The position numbers and the translations under genes were made by a program. Of a DNA stretch of 36,045 nucleotides, positions 1 through 9,009 are shown in pieces. The stretch's first letter is position 1, and each line of letters opens with the position of its first letter. Location of the stretch: the NCBI GenBank assembly GCA_014238285.1, contig JABABK010000034.1, positions 1 through 36,045 of the forward strand, read 5' to 3'. This DNA is from Hellea sp. Its GTDB lineage: Bacteria; Pseudomonadota; Alphaproteobacteria; Caulobacterales; Maricaulaceae. The notes under the pieces are model-generated. The model was not told the origin of the DNA. It saw only the letters and a list, made by a program, of their open reading frames with translations, and did no database searches.

Positions 1-1
1 C

Positions 2-985
2 AATGCTGATAATGTGATCAGAGATTTCAAGAAAGCTTTTGGAGCCGGCGGTGAAGGCCCTAGAAGACCTGGCGGCGGCGGAAGATCCCCGCTGAGCAGG
101 CTTGGGCCATTTGGACTATTTGTCCTTGTTGGTCTTTTGATGATGTTGTTCTCATGTGTTTATATCGTGGATCAAAACCAGGAAGCTGTCGTTTTACGGT
201 TTGGTGAATACTCCAGAACGTCTGCCCCCGGCATTCATTTGAAACTCCCATCCCCTGTGGAAACAAAAGAGCTCATCAATGTGACGGATGAGAGAAATAT
301 CACGATTGGTTCTGGCGGACGTGAAAACCTCATGTTGACCAGTGATGAAAATATTGTCCGGATTGCCTACGCGGTATTGTGGCGCGTAAATAATTCATCA
401 GACTTTCTGTTTAATCTTGAAGATGTCCCTCAGGCTGTGAGTGATGTAGCAGAAAGTGCCATGCGTGAAGTCGTTGGTAAAACTGAACTTGAGCCACTAA
501 TCACAGATGAACGCGATGCAGTTGCAGCGAAAGTTCAAGTCTTAATGCAACAAATGCTAGATGAATACGAATCTGGTGTTGGCATTTCGCAGGTCGAAAT
601 CAAAGAGTCTCAAGAGCCTGAACAGGTAAAAGATGCTTTCCTGGCTGTGGTATCGGCCAAGCAAGAAGCTGAACAAGCAATTTTGCGAGCTAGAGAAAAA
701 GAAAACGAATTGATCCCGCGGGCTAACGCGGATGCTGACCGTTTGATCCAACAGGCTGAAGGCTACAAAGAATCTGTGATTGCAGAATCTCAAGGTGACG
801 CGGCTCGTTTTACGTCGATCTATGAAGAATATAAACTTGCGCCGCGCGTAACACGTCAACGCATGTATCTCGAAACGATGGAAGAAGTTTATGGCGGAGC
901 TGATAAAATCATTTTGGGTGAAACAGGCGGAAGTGGTGTTGTACCATATCTACCGCTTGATCAGCTCACAAAGACTAAGCAGTAG
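2..985 (+). CDS. hflK: HflK, band-7/SPFH membrane protease regulator subunit (5' partial)
   Basis: HflK forms with HflC a large inner-membrane SPFH complex around FtsH and modulates its degradation of membrane proteins. The visible protein has a Gly/Pro/Arg-rich N-terminus, one transmembrane segment (LFVLVGLLMMLFSCVYIVD) and then the SPFH domain (NQEAVVLRFGEY, GIHLKLP), followed by a Glu/Ala/Gln/Arg-rich helical stretch (KQEAEQAILRAREKENE) typical of the family. A GTG at 14 could serve as start, but the frame is open back to the window edge and family members usually have a longer Gly-rich N-terminus, so the true start is probably upstream. hflC follows after 9 nt with its own AGGAG. Identification is by family recognition and gene order. 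Confidence 0.93.
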   Translation, partial: NADNVIRDFKKAFGAGGEGPRRPGGGGRSPLSRLGPFGLFVLVGLLMMLFSCVYIVDQNQEAVVLRFGEYSRTSAPGIHLKLPSPVETKELINVTDERNITIGSGGRENLMLTSDENIVRIAYAVLWRVNNSSDFLFNLEDVPQAVSDVAESAMREVVGKTELEPLITDERDAVAAKVQVLMQQMLDEYESGVGISQVEIKESQEPEQVKDAFLAVVSAKQEAEQAILRAREKENELIPRANADADRLIQQAEGYKESVIAESQGDAARFTSIYEEYKLAPRVTRQRMYLETMEEVYGGADKIILGETGGSGVVPYLPLDQLTKTKQ

Positions 986-994
986 GAGATAGCT

Positions 995-1879
995 ATGAAA
1001 AAGACATTTTTACCTGTTATTTTATTCGCTTTTGCAGCTCTTATTGCAATATTTTGTACCTATATTGTCGATGAACGTGAACAAGCTCTTATCCTGCAAT
1101 TTGGTGAGTATAAGCGTGTCGTCAACCAATGGGATGGAAACCCAAAAGGGTCCCAAGCTGGTATAAAATTTAAATCCCCGTTCGAAAATGTAGAGCGGTT
1201 GGATCGCCGTAACCTTGATTTGGACTTCGATCCCGTTCGCATTCGTGACATCGATTCCAATCCTTTATTGGTTGATGCGTTTGTGCGTTACCGGATTACG
1301 GATCCGCTTCAGTTTTATAAAACTTTCCGGACGGAAGACCGTTTACGGGATCGTTATAAGCCTGTTGTGGAATCATCCCTACGTGACTCGTTGGGTAAAG
1401 TTGATACTCAGACCATCGTAGCAGGACGTCGTGCCGAGCTGATGCAGGAAATCCAAGATGCAGCGAATAAGAAGGCTATTGATGAAAATTACGGTATTGA
1501 AGTGATTGATGTTCGTATTAAACGCGCTGATTATCCGCCTGAAATTGAACAATCTGTGTTTGGTCGAATGGAAGCTGACCGTAAACAAGTCGCGGCTCTT
1601 TTACGCGAGACAGGCCGCGAAGAAGCGCAAAAAATCGAAAACAATGCTGAGCGCCGCGCCCGCGTTATTGTTGCCGAGGCTAGACAGCTTGCTGAAACCA
1701 CCAAAGGTGAGGGCGATAAAAAGCGTAATAATGTTTACGCCGAAGCTTATAATCAGGATGCTGACTTCTTTGAGTTTTACCGGTCTATGGAAGCTCTTAA
1801 AAAAGGATTTGGTCAAAAGTCCACATATGTCATGGGATCTGACGGTGATCTTTTAGGTTATCTTGAAAACGACCAGTAA
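995..1879 (+). CDS. hflC: HflC, band-7/SPFH membrane protease regulator subunit
   Basis: Partner of HflK in the periplasm-facing SPFH complex that controls FtsH. The 294-aa protein starts with a signal-anchor helix (residues about 4-24, FLPVILFAFAALIAIFCTYI), then the SPFH motif (VDEREQALILQFGEYKRV). A long charged helical region (MEADRKQVAALLRETGREEA, then repeated Glu/Arg/Ala) precedes a C-terminal YRSMEAL segment, all typical of HflC. The ATG at 995 is preceded by a good AGGAG ribosome site. It is clearly cotranscribed with hflK, and a small DUF2065 gene follows after 5 nt, a common alphaproteobacterial arrangement. Length matches the family. Confidence 0.95.
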   Translation: MKKTFLPVILFAFAALIAIFCTYIVDEREQALILQFGEYKRVVNQWDGNPKGSQAGIKFKSPFENVERLDRRNLDLDFDPVRIRDIDSNPLLVDAFVRYRITDPLQFYKTFRTEDRLRDRYKPVVESSLRDSLGKVDTQTIVAGRRAELMQEIQDAANKKAIDENYGIEVIDVRIKRADYPPEIEQSVFGRMEADRKQVAALLRETGREEAQKIENNAERRARVIVAEARQLAETTKGEGDKKRNNVYAEAYNQDADFFEFYRSMEALKKGFGQKSTYVMGSDGDLLGYLENDQ

Positions 1880-1884
1880 GTCGT

Positions 1885-2091
1885 ATGAACTTGACGACTA
1901 TCTTTTTGATCGCCCTTGGCGGTGCCTTCGCGATTGAAGGTGCTGTCTGGGCGATTTTTCCATCGCAAATGCGAGAAATGTATCAGCAGGTTTTTGCCAT
2001 GCCGGAGAAGATGTTGCATACAAGCGGCCTCGCATCTGTGGCCATTGGCATGGTATTAATCGTCCTTGGTGTCAAATTTAGTGGCATTTAG
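1885..2091 (+). CDS. DUF2065 family small membrane protein
   Basis: A 68-residue protein with two predicted membrane helices (TIFLIALGGAFAIEGAVWAIF and LASVAIGMVLIVLGVKF) separated by a short amphipathic stretch with the family-like PSQMREMYQQV. Small DUF2065 (YjeT-like) proteins are commonly encoded next to hflKC. Their function is unknown, though the context suggests a role in or near the HflKC/FtsH complex. It starts 5 nt after the hflC stop, so it is probably translated from the same mRNA. Its short length is normal for the family. Confidence 0.85.
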   Translation: MNLTTIFLIALGGAFAIEGAVWAIFPSQMREMYQQVFAMPEKMLHTSGLASVAIGMVLIVLGVKFSGI

Positions 2092-2109
2092 CCTGTTTTA
2101 GAAAGATTA

Positions 2110-2133
2110 GTGAAAGATATTTCACAGTATAAT
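2110..2133 (+). promoter_or_regulatory. Possible degP promoter: TATAAT box overlapped upstream by an inverted repeat
   Basis: A perfect TATAAT lies at 2128-2133, about 38 nt before the degP ATG. Just upstream is a perfect 6-bp inverted repeat, GTGAAA (2110-2115) GATA TTTCAC (2120-2125), placed where a regulator could block or assist polymerase. I see no good -35 hexamer at 16-18 nt, which would fit an activated promoter. This suggests degP can be transcribed separately from hflKC, as expected for a stress-induced protease. Motif-level evidence only. Confidence 0.4.
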
Positions 2134-2171
2134 GCTTTGGAAAAACAACCAATCAGGGTATTCATAGGCCT

Positions 2172-3590
2172 ATGAAATTACTTCTCCAATCCGTTTTTGC
2201 CGCTTCCGTGGTGTTTGCAGTTAATAGCGCGCCTATCAGCGATGCTTATGCCCAAACCATGCCGGATGGCTTTACCGAACTGACTAAGCGGTTGAGCCCA
2301 GCCGTGGTCAATATTTCAACGGCTCAAAATATTGAGGTCTCTGATATTGTGCCTCAGTTCAAAGAAGGTTCTCCGCTAGAAGGGTTTAATGACTTTTTCA
2401 ATCGGGATAATAATCGTGGCCGTGTATCCAAATCTTTAGGGTCTGGATTTGTCATTGACGCATCCGGCTATATTGTCACCAATAATCACGTTATCGAAGG
2501 TGCTGATGTCATTGAAGTGATTTTCCCTAATGAAGAAACTTATGATGCCAAACTTTTAGGTCGTGATCCTTCGACAGATTTGGCACTTTTAAAGATTGAA
2601 AGCGATGAAGATTTTCCTTTTGTCGACTTTGGCGATTCTACAACTCTAGAAGTTGGCGAGTGGGTCATGGCAATCGGTAATCCATTTGGCTATGGCGGCT
2701 CTGTGTCTGCTGGTATTGTGTCAGCGCAAAACCGCCGCATCAATCACGGAAACTATGATGACTTTATCCAAACCGATGTGGCGATCAATAAAGGTAACTC
2801 TGGTGGTCCGATGTTCAATATGGACGGCGATGTTATCGGCGTGAATACGGCGATTATTTCGCCCTCAGGCGGTAGTGTCGGAATTAGTTTCTCCATACCG
2901 TCTGATTTGGCGCAATCGGTTGTGAAACAGCTCCGTGACTTTGGAGAAACTCGCCGTGCTAGTATTGGTATCCGAGTTCAAGAAGTCGACAAAAATCTGG
3001 CTAAATCTTATAAGCTTGATGAGCCTAAGGGCGCGATCATTACGAGCGTTGTTTCTGGAAAGCCCGCAGAAGACGGGGGCCTCAAGGTTGGCGATCTTAT
3101 TACTAAGGTCGGTAATATAGACGTTCCAAGCGACCGTGATTTATTCCGTATCATTGCTGAAACGCAAATTGGAAAAGCTGTCAACATCACGGTGATCCGT
3201 AAACGCAAAGAAAAAGTGGTTTCTGTGACGCCTGAGCGCCTTAAAGAAAAGGTCACTAAAGATAACCTTCACGGTGACAAACCCGACCCTGATCAAGCTA
3301 GCCAAGACGTTATGGGTATTTCCATAGAGGCTCTCAGCGATGCTGTCCGCCGTGAACATAAAATCAAGTCAGAGACTAAAGGTGTCCGGGTTACAGAGGT
3401 TAGCACAAAAAGTGCTGCGGCCGGGAAACTCAAAGAAGGCGATATCATCGAACAAGTGAGCTTTGAAGATATAACCAGTCCGAAAGAATTTGAAGACGCT
3501 ATTGCGGCCGCTGAGGAAAATGACCAGACGGTCGCGTTCTTGGTCAATCGCGGCGGTAATTACGTGCTATATTCGTTTGAGACGTCTTAA
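2172..3590 (+). CDS. degP: Do/DegP-like periplasmic serine protease with two PDZ domains
   Basis: HtrA/Do family protease-chaperone that degrades or refolds damaged envelope proteins. The 472-aa protein has an N-terminal signal peptide (cleavage probably after DAYAQ) and a trypsin-like domain with the triad visible as H106 (TNNHVIEG), D136 (STDLALLKI) and S210 (GNSGGP). Two PDZ domains follow (about 255-350 and 375-470). Length and order match the DegP/MucD group. It sits downstream of hflK-hflC-DUF2065, a conserved quality-control cluster, with an 80-nt gap holding a possible promoter of its own. Whether to call it degP, degQ or mucD cannot be decided from sequence alone. Confidence 0.93.
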   Translation: MKLLLQSVFAASVVFAVNSAPISDAYAQTMPDGFTELTKRLSPAVVNISTAQNIEVSDIVPQFKEGSPLEGFNDFFNRDNNRGRVSKSLGSGFVIDASGYIVTNNHVIEGADVIEVIFPNEETYDAKLLGRDPSTDLALLKIESDEDFPFVDFGDSTTLEVGEWVMAIGNPFGYGGSVSAGIVSAQNRRINHGNYDDFIQTDVAINKGNSGGPMFNMDGDVIGVNTAIISPSGGSVGISFSIPSDLAQSVVKQLRDFGETRRASIGIRVQEVDKNLAKSYKLDEPKGAIITSVVSGKPAEDGGLKVGDLITKVGNIDVPSDRDLFRIIAETQIGKAVNITVIRKRKEKVVSVTPERLKEKVTKDNLHGDKPDPDQASQDVMGISIEALSDAVRREHKIKSETKGVRVTEVSTKSAAAGKLKEGDIIEQVSFEDITSPKEFEDAIAAAEENDQTVAFLVNRGGNYVLYSFETS

Positions 3591-3593
3591 AAC

Positions 3594-4466
3594 TTAGACG
3601 AACTCTTCGTCCTTAAATCCTTGAAAATAAAGCGCTGTTGTTAAGTCCGTGTGATTAATGGCGCAGTGCGCGGCTGCTGCGACGGCTGGTTTAGCATAGT
3701 AAGCAATGCCCAGGCCTGCTGCCGTAATCATGGCCAGATCATTAGCTCCGTCACCAATCGCGATAGCGGATAAGGGGCCGTCTATATCGCTAGTATGATG
3801 TTTCATGGCTTCATGCTTGGCTTCACGGCCAAGGATAGGGTCAGCCACTTCACCGGTGAGTTCACGGCCGTCATCAAGCAGAATATTGGCTTGATGCTGC
3901 TCAAATCCGGCGGCCAGGGCGACGCGTTCACTAAAATATGTAAAACCGCCAGAAACGATAACTGTTTTGGAGCCGTACGCTTTCATGGTTCTAGCCAATA
4001 TATCAGCCCCGAAGTTCAGGCTGATACGATCATTAAAACAGGTTTGAAGCGTAGATAAAGGTAGGCCTTTTAGAAGGGCAACGCGCTCTCTTAGGGCGCC
4101 ATCAAATCCAATTTCGCCGCGCATGGCCTTTTCTGTGATCTCGGCGACATGATCTTTGAAGCCTGCAAAGTCGGCTAGCTCATTAATACATTCCTGCCCA
4201 ATCAGAGTTGAATCCATGTCGCAGATCAGAAGTTTCTTTTTACGGTTTTCGGAAGGCTGCAAACAGTGATCAAAAAGAGTGTCGAGCTTGGCAATATCGG
4301 CAACGGCCTCTGTTAGCAAAGGCAGGTTTGATTCGACTTCGAAAGCCTTGTCTTCGCTAAGAATGGTATGTTTGGCATCGGGCATGGCGCCCAAAAGCGT
4401 ATCAAAGGCTTGTCGGTCCGTTTTCGGAAGGACAATTGTAAGAGTGTAAGCTATAGAGGCTGTCAT
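3594..4466 (-). CDS. serB: Phosphoserine phosphatase SerB
   Basis: Last step of serine synthesis: hydrolyses O-phosphoserine to L-serine. This 290-aa cytosolic HAD enzyme shows motif I DMDSTLIGQE (D83 nucleophile, D85 acid/base), motif II VSGGFTYF (S172), the motif III lysine (GREAKHEAM, K217) and motif IV GDGANDLAM (238-246). The N-terminal 75 residues form the usual small ACT-like regulatory extension. The start codon overlaps that of the divergent miaA. It converges with degP, with only 3 nt between stop codons and no evident terminator. Confidence 0.96.
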   Translation of the reverse strand: MTASIAYTLTIVLPKTDRQAFDTLLGAMPDAKHTILSEDKAFEVESNLPLLTEAVADIAKLDTLFDHCLQPSENRKKKLLICDMDSTLIGQECINELADFAGFKDHVAEITEKAMRGEIGFDGALRERVALLKGLPLSTLQTCFNDRISLNFGADILARTMKAYGSKTVIVSGGFTYFSERVALAAGFEQHQANILLDDGRELTGEVADPILGREAKHEAMKHHTSDIDGPLSAIAIGDGANDLAMITAAGLGIAYYAKPAVAAAAHCAINHTDLTTALYFQGFKDEEFV

Positions 4467-5400
4467 GACGCATCTATCCCATCAAATGAAACAAGTTCTG
4501 TGTATCGCAGGCCCAACGGCTAGCGGCAAGAGTGCTTGGGCCATTGATATTGCAAAGGCTGTGGATGGTGAAATCATTAACGCAGATTCCATGCAAGTTT
4601 ATCAGGAGCTGCAGATTATTTCAGCCCGTCCATTAGTGGATGAAATGGGGGGCATCTCGCATCATCTTTATGGTCATGTTTCTGGGCGTACTCGATATTC
4701 AACCGGTATGTGGCTTAAGGATGCTGTCGCGGCCGCTTTGGATTGCCTAGCGCGCGGCAAGGTTCCAATATTTGTCGGGGGTACAGGTCTGTATTTTAAG
4801 GCCTTAGTTGACGGGCTCGCACAAATCCCGAAGCCGAGTGACGCGGGGCAGGCAAAGACGCTAGCTCTAATGGATAGAGGCATTGATATATTACGCGGTG
4901 AGGCTGAAAAATTGGACCCCGTAGCTACGGCTAGAATCTTAGGAAACGATCCACAGAGGCTCATGCGTGTCGTTAGCGTCGCCCTTGGGACTGAAAAACC
5001 GATCAGTGAATGGCAAAAAAACACCCGTCCCATCATCCCTAAGGGGTATTGGCGCGGCGCTGTGTTGTTGCCAGAGCGTCAAAGTCTCTACGATAGAATC
5101 AATGGTCGGTATGAGGCTATGCTGGAGACTGGCGGGCTCGAAGAGGCAAAATTTATTTTGAGCCAAGGCCTAGATCCAAGCCTGCCGATGATGAAAGCGA
5201 TCGGATTGCCGCCATTATTGGCGCATTTGAGGGGTGAAATTTCCTACGAAGATGCCGTTTTTCAGGCAAAACGTGACACCAGACGCTTCGCAAAAAGGCA
5301 ATTTACATGGTTTCGAGGTCAAGCTTCACACTGGATTAGCGTAAATAATTCTAATGATAAGGCTAGTTTTAGGCAAATTATTTCGTCAAATAGTATTTGA
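4465..5400 (+). CDS. miaA: tRNA dimethylallyltransferase MiaA
   Basis: Transfers a dimethylallyl group from DMAPP to N6 of A37 in tRNAs that read codons starting with U. The 311-aa protein has the P-loop GPTASGKS (16-23), the NADSMQVYQEL substrate motif (about 40-49), VGGTGLYFKAL and a C-terminal RRFAKRQFTWFRGQ segment, all characteristic. The chosen ATG (4465) has an AGAGG ribosome site 5 nt upstream; an internal ATG at 4486 lacks one. The start overlaps the start codon of divergent serB by 2 nt, so each promoter must lie inside the other's coding region. A terminator follows at 5478. Confidence 0.96.
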   Translation: MTHLSHQMKQVLCIAGPTASGKSAWAIDIAKAVDGEIINADSMQVYQELQIISARPLVDEMGGISHHLYGHVSGRTRYSTGMWLKDAVAAALDCLARGKVPIFVGGTGLYFKALVDGLAQIPKPSDAGQAKTLALMDRGIDILRGEAEKLDPVATARILGNDPQRLMRVVSVALGTEKPISEWQKNTRPIIPKGYWRGAVLLPERQSLYDRINGRYEAMLETGGLEEAKFILSQGLDPSLPMMKAIGLPPLLAHLRGEISYEDAVFQAKRDTRRFAKRQFTWFRGQASHWISVNNSNDKASFRQIISSNSI

Positions 5401-5428
5401 CGTAAGCTTTTGGGTAAAATATGTCTTA

Positions 5429-5449
5429 ACTGCTCCATGGTGGAGCAGT
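5429..5449 (+). repeat. Perfect 9-bp stem hairpin downstream of miaA
   Basis: Arms ACTGCTCCA (5429-5437) and TGGAGCAGT (5441-5449) are perfectly complementary around a 3-nt TGG loop. It lies 29 nt after the miaA stop and 28 nt before the strong terminator at 5478. As RNA it would form a stable stem. It could be an mRNA 3'-end stabiliser, part of a small RNA ending at the terminator, or a protein-binding palindrome. Confidence 0.6.
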
Positions 5450-5477
5450 CATGCGCAAACTTACCTTTTTATGGTAG

Positions 5478-5506
5478 GGCACTCTTTTATAGGGTGCCTT
5501 TTTTTT
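5478..5506 (+). terminator. Strong Rho-independent terminator after miaA
   Basis: The stem GGCACTC (5478-5484) pairs with GGGTGCC (5492-5498), with one T-G wobble, around loop TTTTATA, and is followed by eight T residues (5499-5506). This is the clearest intrinsic terminator in the window. It should end the miaA transcript or a short RNA starting in the intergenic region. The rest of the gap to 5600 holds an AT-rich stretch with no gene that I can see. Confidence 0.87.
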
Positions 5507-5600
5507 GTCTTTGATTCATTCATTGCGATTTAAATGATTTGTCGCAGCAATTTAATGAACCGAGACTTCCGATTGTTTCCATAATCCACTATGGGCAGGT

Positions 5601-6296
5601 ATGTTGCCAAAATTTTTTACTCATATGGACAAACAAGCGGTGAGAGCAATTTCCGTTGTTCTGGCCATGTTTGTCATTGTGGCGCTTATGGCGACCTTGG
5701 GACATTCAGCACTGAACCTAGAAGACGGCGAATATTTCAAATGGTTTGAGGGCTTTAAACAATCTGACTGGATTATTCCGATCGTTTTGATGACCTTTGT
5801 TCTGGGCGCATTCATCGGAGTTCCCCAATGGGCCATGATTGCAGGGGTTGTTGTTACGTTTGGACCTGTTTTGGGTGGTGTTGCGGCTTGGGTTTGCACA
5901 ATGATCTCCGCCAGTTTAAATTTCTGGCTAGCTAGGTGGGTAGGCGCAGCACGCATTGAGAAATTTGGTGGTGCCTTAGTCAACCGCATCGTAGGTATTG
6001 TTCGCAAAAATGGATTTTTGACAAGCTTCGCCGTTCGTTTTGTTCCAACCGGGCCTTTCATATTGGTGAATATGGCGGCCGGCGTTTCGCAGATGAAATT
6101 TCCACATTTTATGGCGGGCACAGGACTGGGCATCATTCCAAAAATAGTTGCAGTTGCTTTGATAACAGCCGGCGTAATTTCAGGGGAACAAAACATTTTT
6201 ATTCGATTAGCTTTAATTCTGATGGCTGTTATTTTTATCGGGGCAATGCTGGCGGCGCGTAAGCATTTAAGCCGCTTTACTAAACCTTCCGAATAG
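5601..6296 (+). CDS. TVP38/TMEM64 (VTT/DedA-like) family inner-membrane protein
   Basis: A 231-aa integral membrane protein with a short cytosolic start, one N-terminal helix (AISVVLAMFVIVALMATLG) and the VTT-domain pattern. That pattern is a helix-loop-helix ending in an Arg-rich turn (SLNFWLARWVGAARIEKFGG), then RFVPTGPFILVNMAAGVSQM with the conserved R...P...PF...N...AG residues, and a terminal helix pair. Family members are linked to lipid or undecaprenyl-phosphate transport across the inner membrane; the substrate here is unknown. ATG 5601 has GGGCAGG upstream; an ATG at 5625 is an alternative. It is transcribed alone between the miaA terminator and mreB. Confidence 0.85.
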   Translation: MLPKFFTHMDKQAVRAISVVLAMFVIVALMATLGHSALNLEDGEYFKWFEGFKQSDWIIPIVLMTFVLGAFIGVPQWAMIAGVVVTFGPVLGGVAAWVCTMISASLNFWLARWVGAARIEKFGGALVNRIVGIVRKNGFLTSFAVRFVPTGPFILVNMAAGVSQMKFPHFMAGTGLGIIPKIVAVALITAGVISGEQNIFIRLALILMAVIFIGAMLAARKHLSRFTKPSE

Positions 6297-6415
6297 ACTG
6301 CGAAAAATATCAATAATCCTGCATATTGGGAGTGTTGCAGGGTTGCTTTTTCCCCCAACTATCTGCAAATAGAATGAGTTTTCCGGAATCGTTAAATCCA
6401 TTGTTGCAACACCAC

Positions 6416-6434
6416 GCCGCTAAAAGCGGCTTTT
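6416..6434 (+). terminator. Small GC hairpin with short T run ahead of mreB
   Basis: GCCGCT (6416-6421), loop AAA, AGCGGC (6425-6430), then TTTT. The stem is perfect but the T run is short. It could terminate the preceding TVP38-family transcript or be a hairpin in the mreB leader, starting 41 nt upstream of the ATG. The remaining 6297-6415 stretch shows no gene. Confidence 0.35.
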
Positions 6435-6441
6435 AGTATAA

Positions 6442-7494
<1,053 letters not shown>

Positions 7495-7520
7495 TCTCTT
7501 CTTTGGGCGGCCTATAGTTT

Positions 7521-8495
7521 ATGAACGGACGTCGAGGCACATCATACAGAACGAAACGTCGTAGTGCGCGTTTTACTCTAATCATCTTATTCTTAGTTGC
7601 GCTCGGGTTATTCTTCAGCGGTCGAAATAATGGGTCTGTGCTAGAACGCAACCGGACAAGTGTTGAAAACTTTGGCTCATCAGCTCTTCATTATTTGACC
7701 ATGCCTTTACGGGGGTTGGAAAATTTTGGGGAGTCCATTGATGCGCGTAGCAAGGCTTATGAAGAAAATGAAAGACTGAAAGCAGAGCTCGCGCGGTTAA
7801 GTGATGTTGAGGCTAGAGCCAATGCTATGGCAATCAAATTATCGAGGCTTAGTAATATTTTGAACGTGGACCCTGCAACGGATATTCCAGATCAAAAGAT
7901 AGCGGCAAGGGCAGTCAGTGAAATCAATGGACCTTTTGTACGCTCATCCCTCATCAATGTGGGGGCAAAAAAAGGCGTGAGTAAGGGCGATGCTGTGATG
8001 ACTGTAGACGGCCTATATGGGCATGTCATCAGAGTTGGCAGCAAGTCATCGAGGGTTTTGAAACTTGAAGATTTGAATAGCCGCGTCGCTGTCATGTCAA
8101 AGCGGTCACAATCAAGGGCGATATTAATCGGTAAAAACTCTCGTATTCCAGCGCTATCCTATGTGATTGATGCTGCAGATTGGGCTGAAGGCGATGTCGT
8201 TATAACGTCTGGGGACGATGGCGTCTTGCCGCTGGGCCTACCTGTCGGGACGGTTCGTGTTACCGCAGATGGGACCTTTTTGGTCGACTTGTTTATTCAT
8301 AAAAACTTTGTCGATTGGGTCTGGGTATATCCCTATGAAGAAATTCGGCCACCTGAAGAGAATCTTGTGGAACTTGATGTCGCCGCCATAGAACAAGACA
8401 CGTCAGTCAACGTCCCAATAGCCAACGACGCTAACGTAGCGGGCGAAGACAATAATATAGAGCCTCGTCCAGATACTGGCACGGATGGATTATAA
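7521..8495 (+). CDS. mreC: Rod-shape determining protein MreC
   Basis: Periplasmic elongasome scaffold that links MreB/MreD to PBP2 and activates it. The 324-aa protein has a basic cytosolic start, one transmembrane helix (RFTLIILFLVALGLFFSG), a coiled-coil (ARSKAYEENERLKAELARL) and the beta-rich MreC domain (KGDAVMTVDGLYGHVIRVGS, SRVAVMSKRSQSRAIL, EGDVVITSGDDGVLPLGLPVGTV split across strands). The C-terminal 45 residues form an acidic Asn/Asp-rich tail beyond the conserved domain, probably disordered. The stop overlaps the mreD start by 1 nt (TAATG). Confidence 0.96.
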   Translation: MNGRRGTSYRTKRRSARFTLIILFLVALGLFFSGRNNGSVLERNRTSVENFGSSALHYLTMPLRGLENFGESIDARSKAYEENERLKAELARLSDVEARANAMAIKLSRLSNILNVDPATDIPDQKIAARAVSEINGPFVRSSLINVGAKKGVSKGDAVMTVDGLYGHVIRVGSKSSRVLKLEDLNSRVAVMSKRSQSRAILIGKNSRIPALSYVIDAADWAEGDVVITSGDDGVLPLGLPVGTVRVTADGTFLVDLFIHKNFVDWVWVYPYEEIRPPEENLVELDVAAIEQDTSVNVPIANDANVAGEDNNIEPRPDTGTDGL

Positions 8496-9007
8496 TGCTC
8501 GCGGATGAAGTCACTGTCATTAAGGCGAGGATAATTGCCATTCAGGCTGGGATAGCTTTGTTTGTATTAGTGATTTTGGCCAACGGTACTTTTAATTTTG
8601 TCGGTCACACAATTCCATTTTTATTTGTTCCGTTGATTGTTATCTATTTTTGGCCAAAAGGTGCGGATCCCGCTTTGACATATATTGTCTTGTTTTTATG
8701 TGGCTTGGTCCATGATTTTCTAAACGGCGGATCGCCCGGTATTTGGCCGATGGTTTTTATGATCGGCTGGATGATAACGAGGCCCTACCTTTCTAGTAAA
8801 GAAGTTGGACTTACCTTGTTCTGGTTCGGTTTCGTTGTCTGGATGGGGGTGTTGGCTTTAGTCTTTCTACTCCTAGATTTTTGGGGCCAAGATCATATAG
8901 CGATTGGCAATGTTATTTTTCAAATTGGTGTCGCCATTCTTGTATTCCCATTGTTATACGGCATACGGCTTTTGCTGAGGAATACAGTTTTCGGCGGAAT
9001 GGATTAG
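8495..9007 (+). CDS. mreD: Rod-shape determining membrane protein MreD
   Basis: A small hydrophobic protein (170 aa) with about five membrane helices, encoded between mreC and the PBP2 gene. MreD is poorly conserved, but the HDFLNGGSPGIWPMVFM segment (conserved D, G and P around a loop) and the context support the call. It bridges MreC and the cytoplasmic elongasome. The ATG overlaps the mreC stop as TAATG, suggesting translational coupling. The next gene begins 2 nt after its stop with GTG. Confidence 0.9.
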   Translation: MLADEVTVIKARIIAIQAGIALFVLVILANGTFNFVGHTIPFLFVPLIVIYFWPKGADPALTYIVLFLCGLVHDFLNGGSPGIWPMVFMIGWMITRPYLSSKEVGLTLFWFGFVVWMGVLALVFLLLDFWGQDHIAIGNVIFQIGVAILVFPLLYGIRLLLRNTVFGGMD

Positions 9008-9009
9008 TC

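Noticed and set aside
5451-5477. MRKLTFLW ORF as a trp-type leader peptide
   Set aside because: Only one Trp codon, and the next gene is not amino-acid biosynthesis; kept only as part of the hairpin/terminator finding.
5621-6358. 245-aa minus-strand ORF over the TVP38 gene
   Set aside because: Antisense shadow of a well-supported membrane protein gene; composition (Thr/Ala/Pro/Lys-rich, no domain) is that of a complementary frame.
8881-9009. Upstream extension of the PBP2 reading frame
   Set aside because: The first 43 codons lie wholly inside mreD and are not PBP2-like; GTG 9010, right after the mreD stop, fits the family N-terminus.
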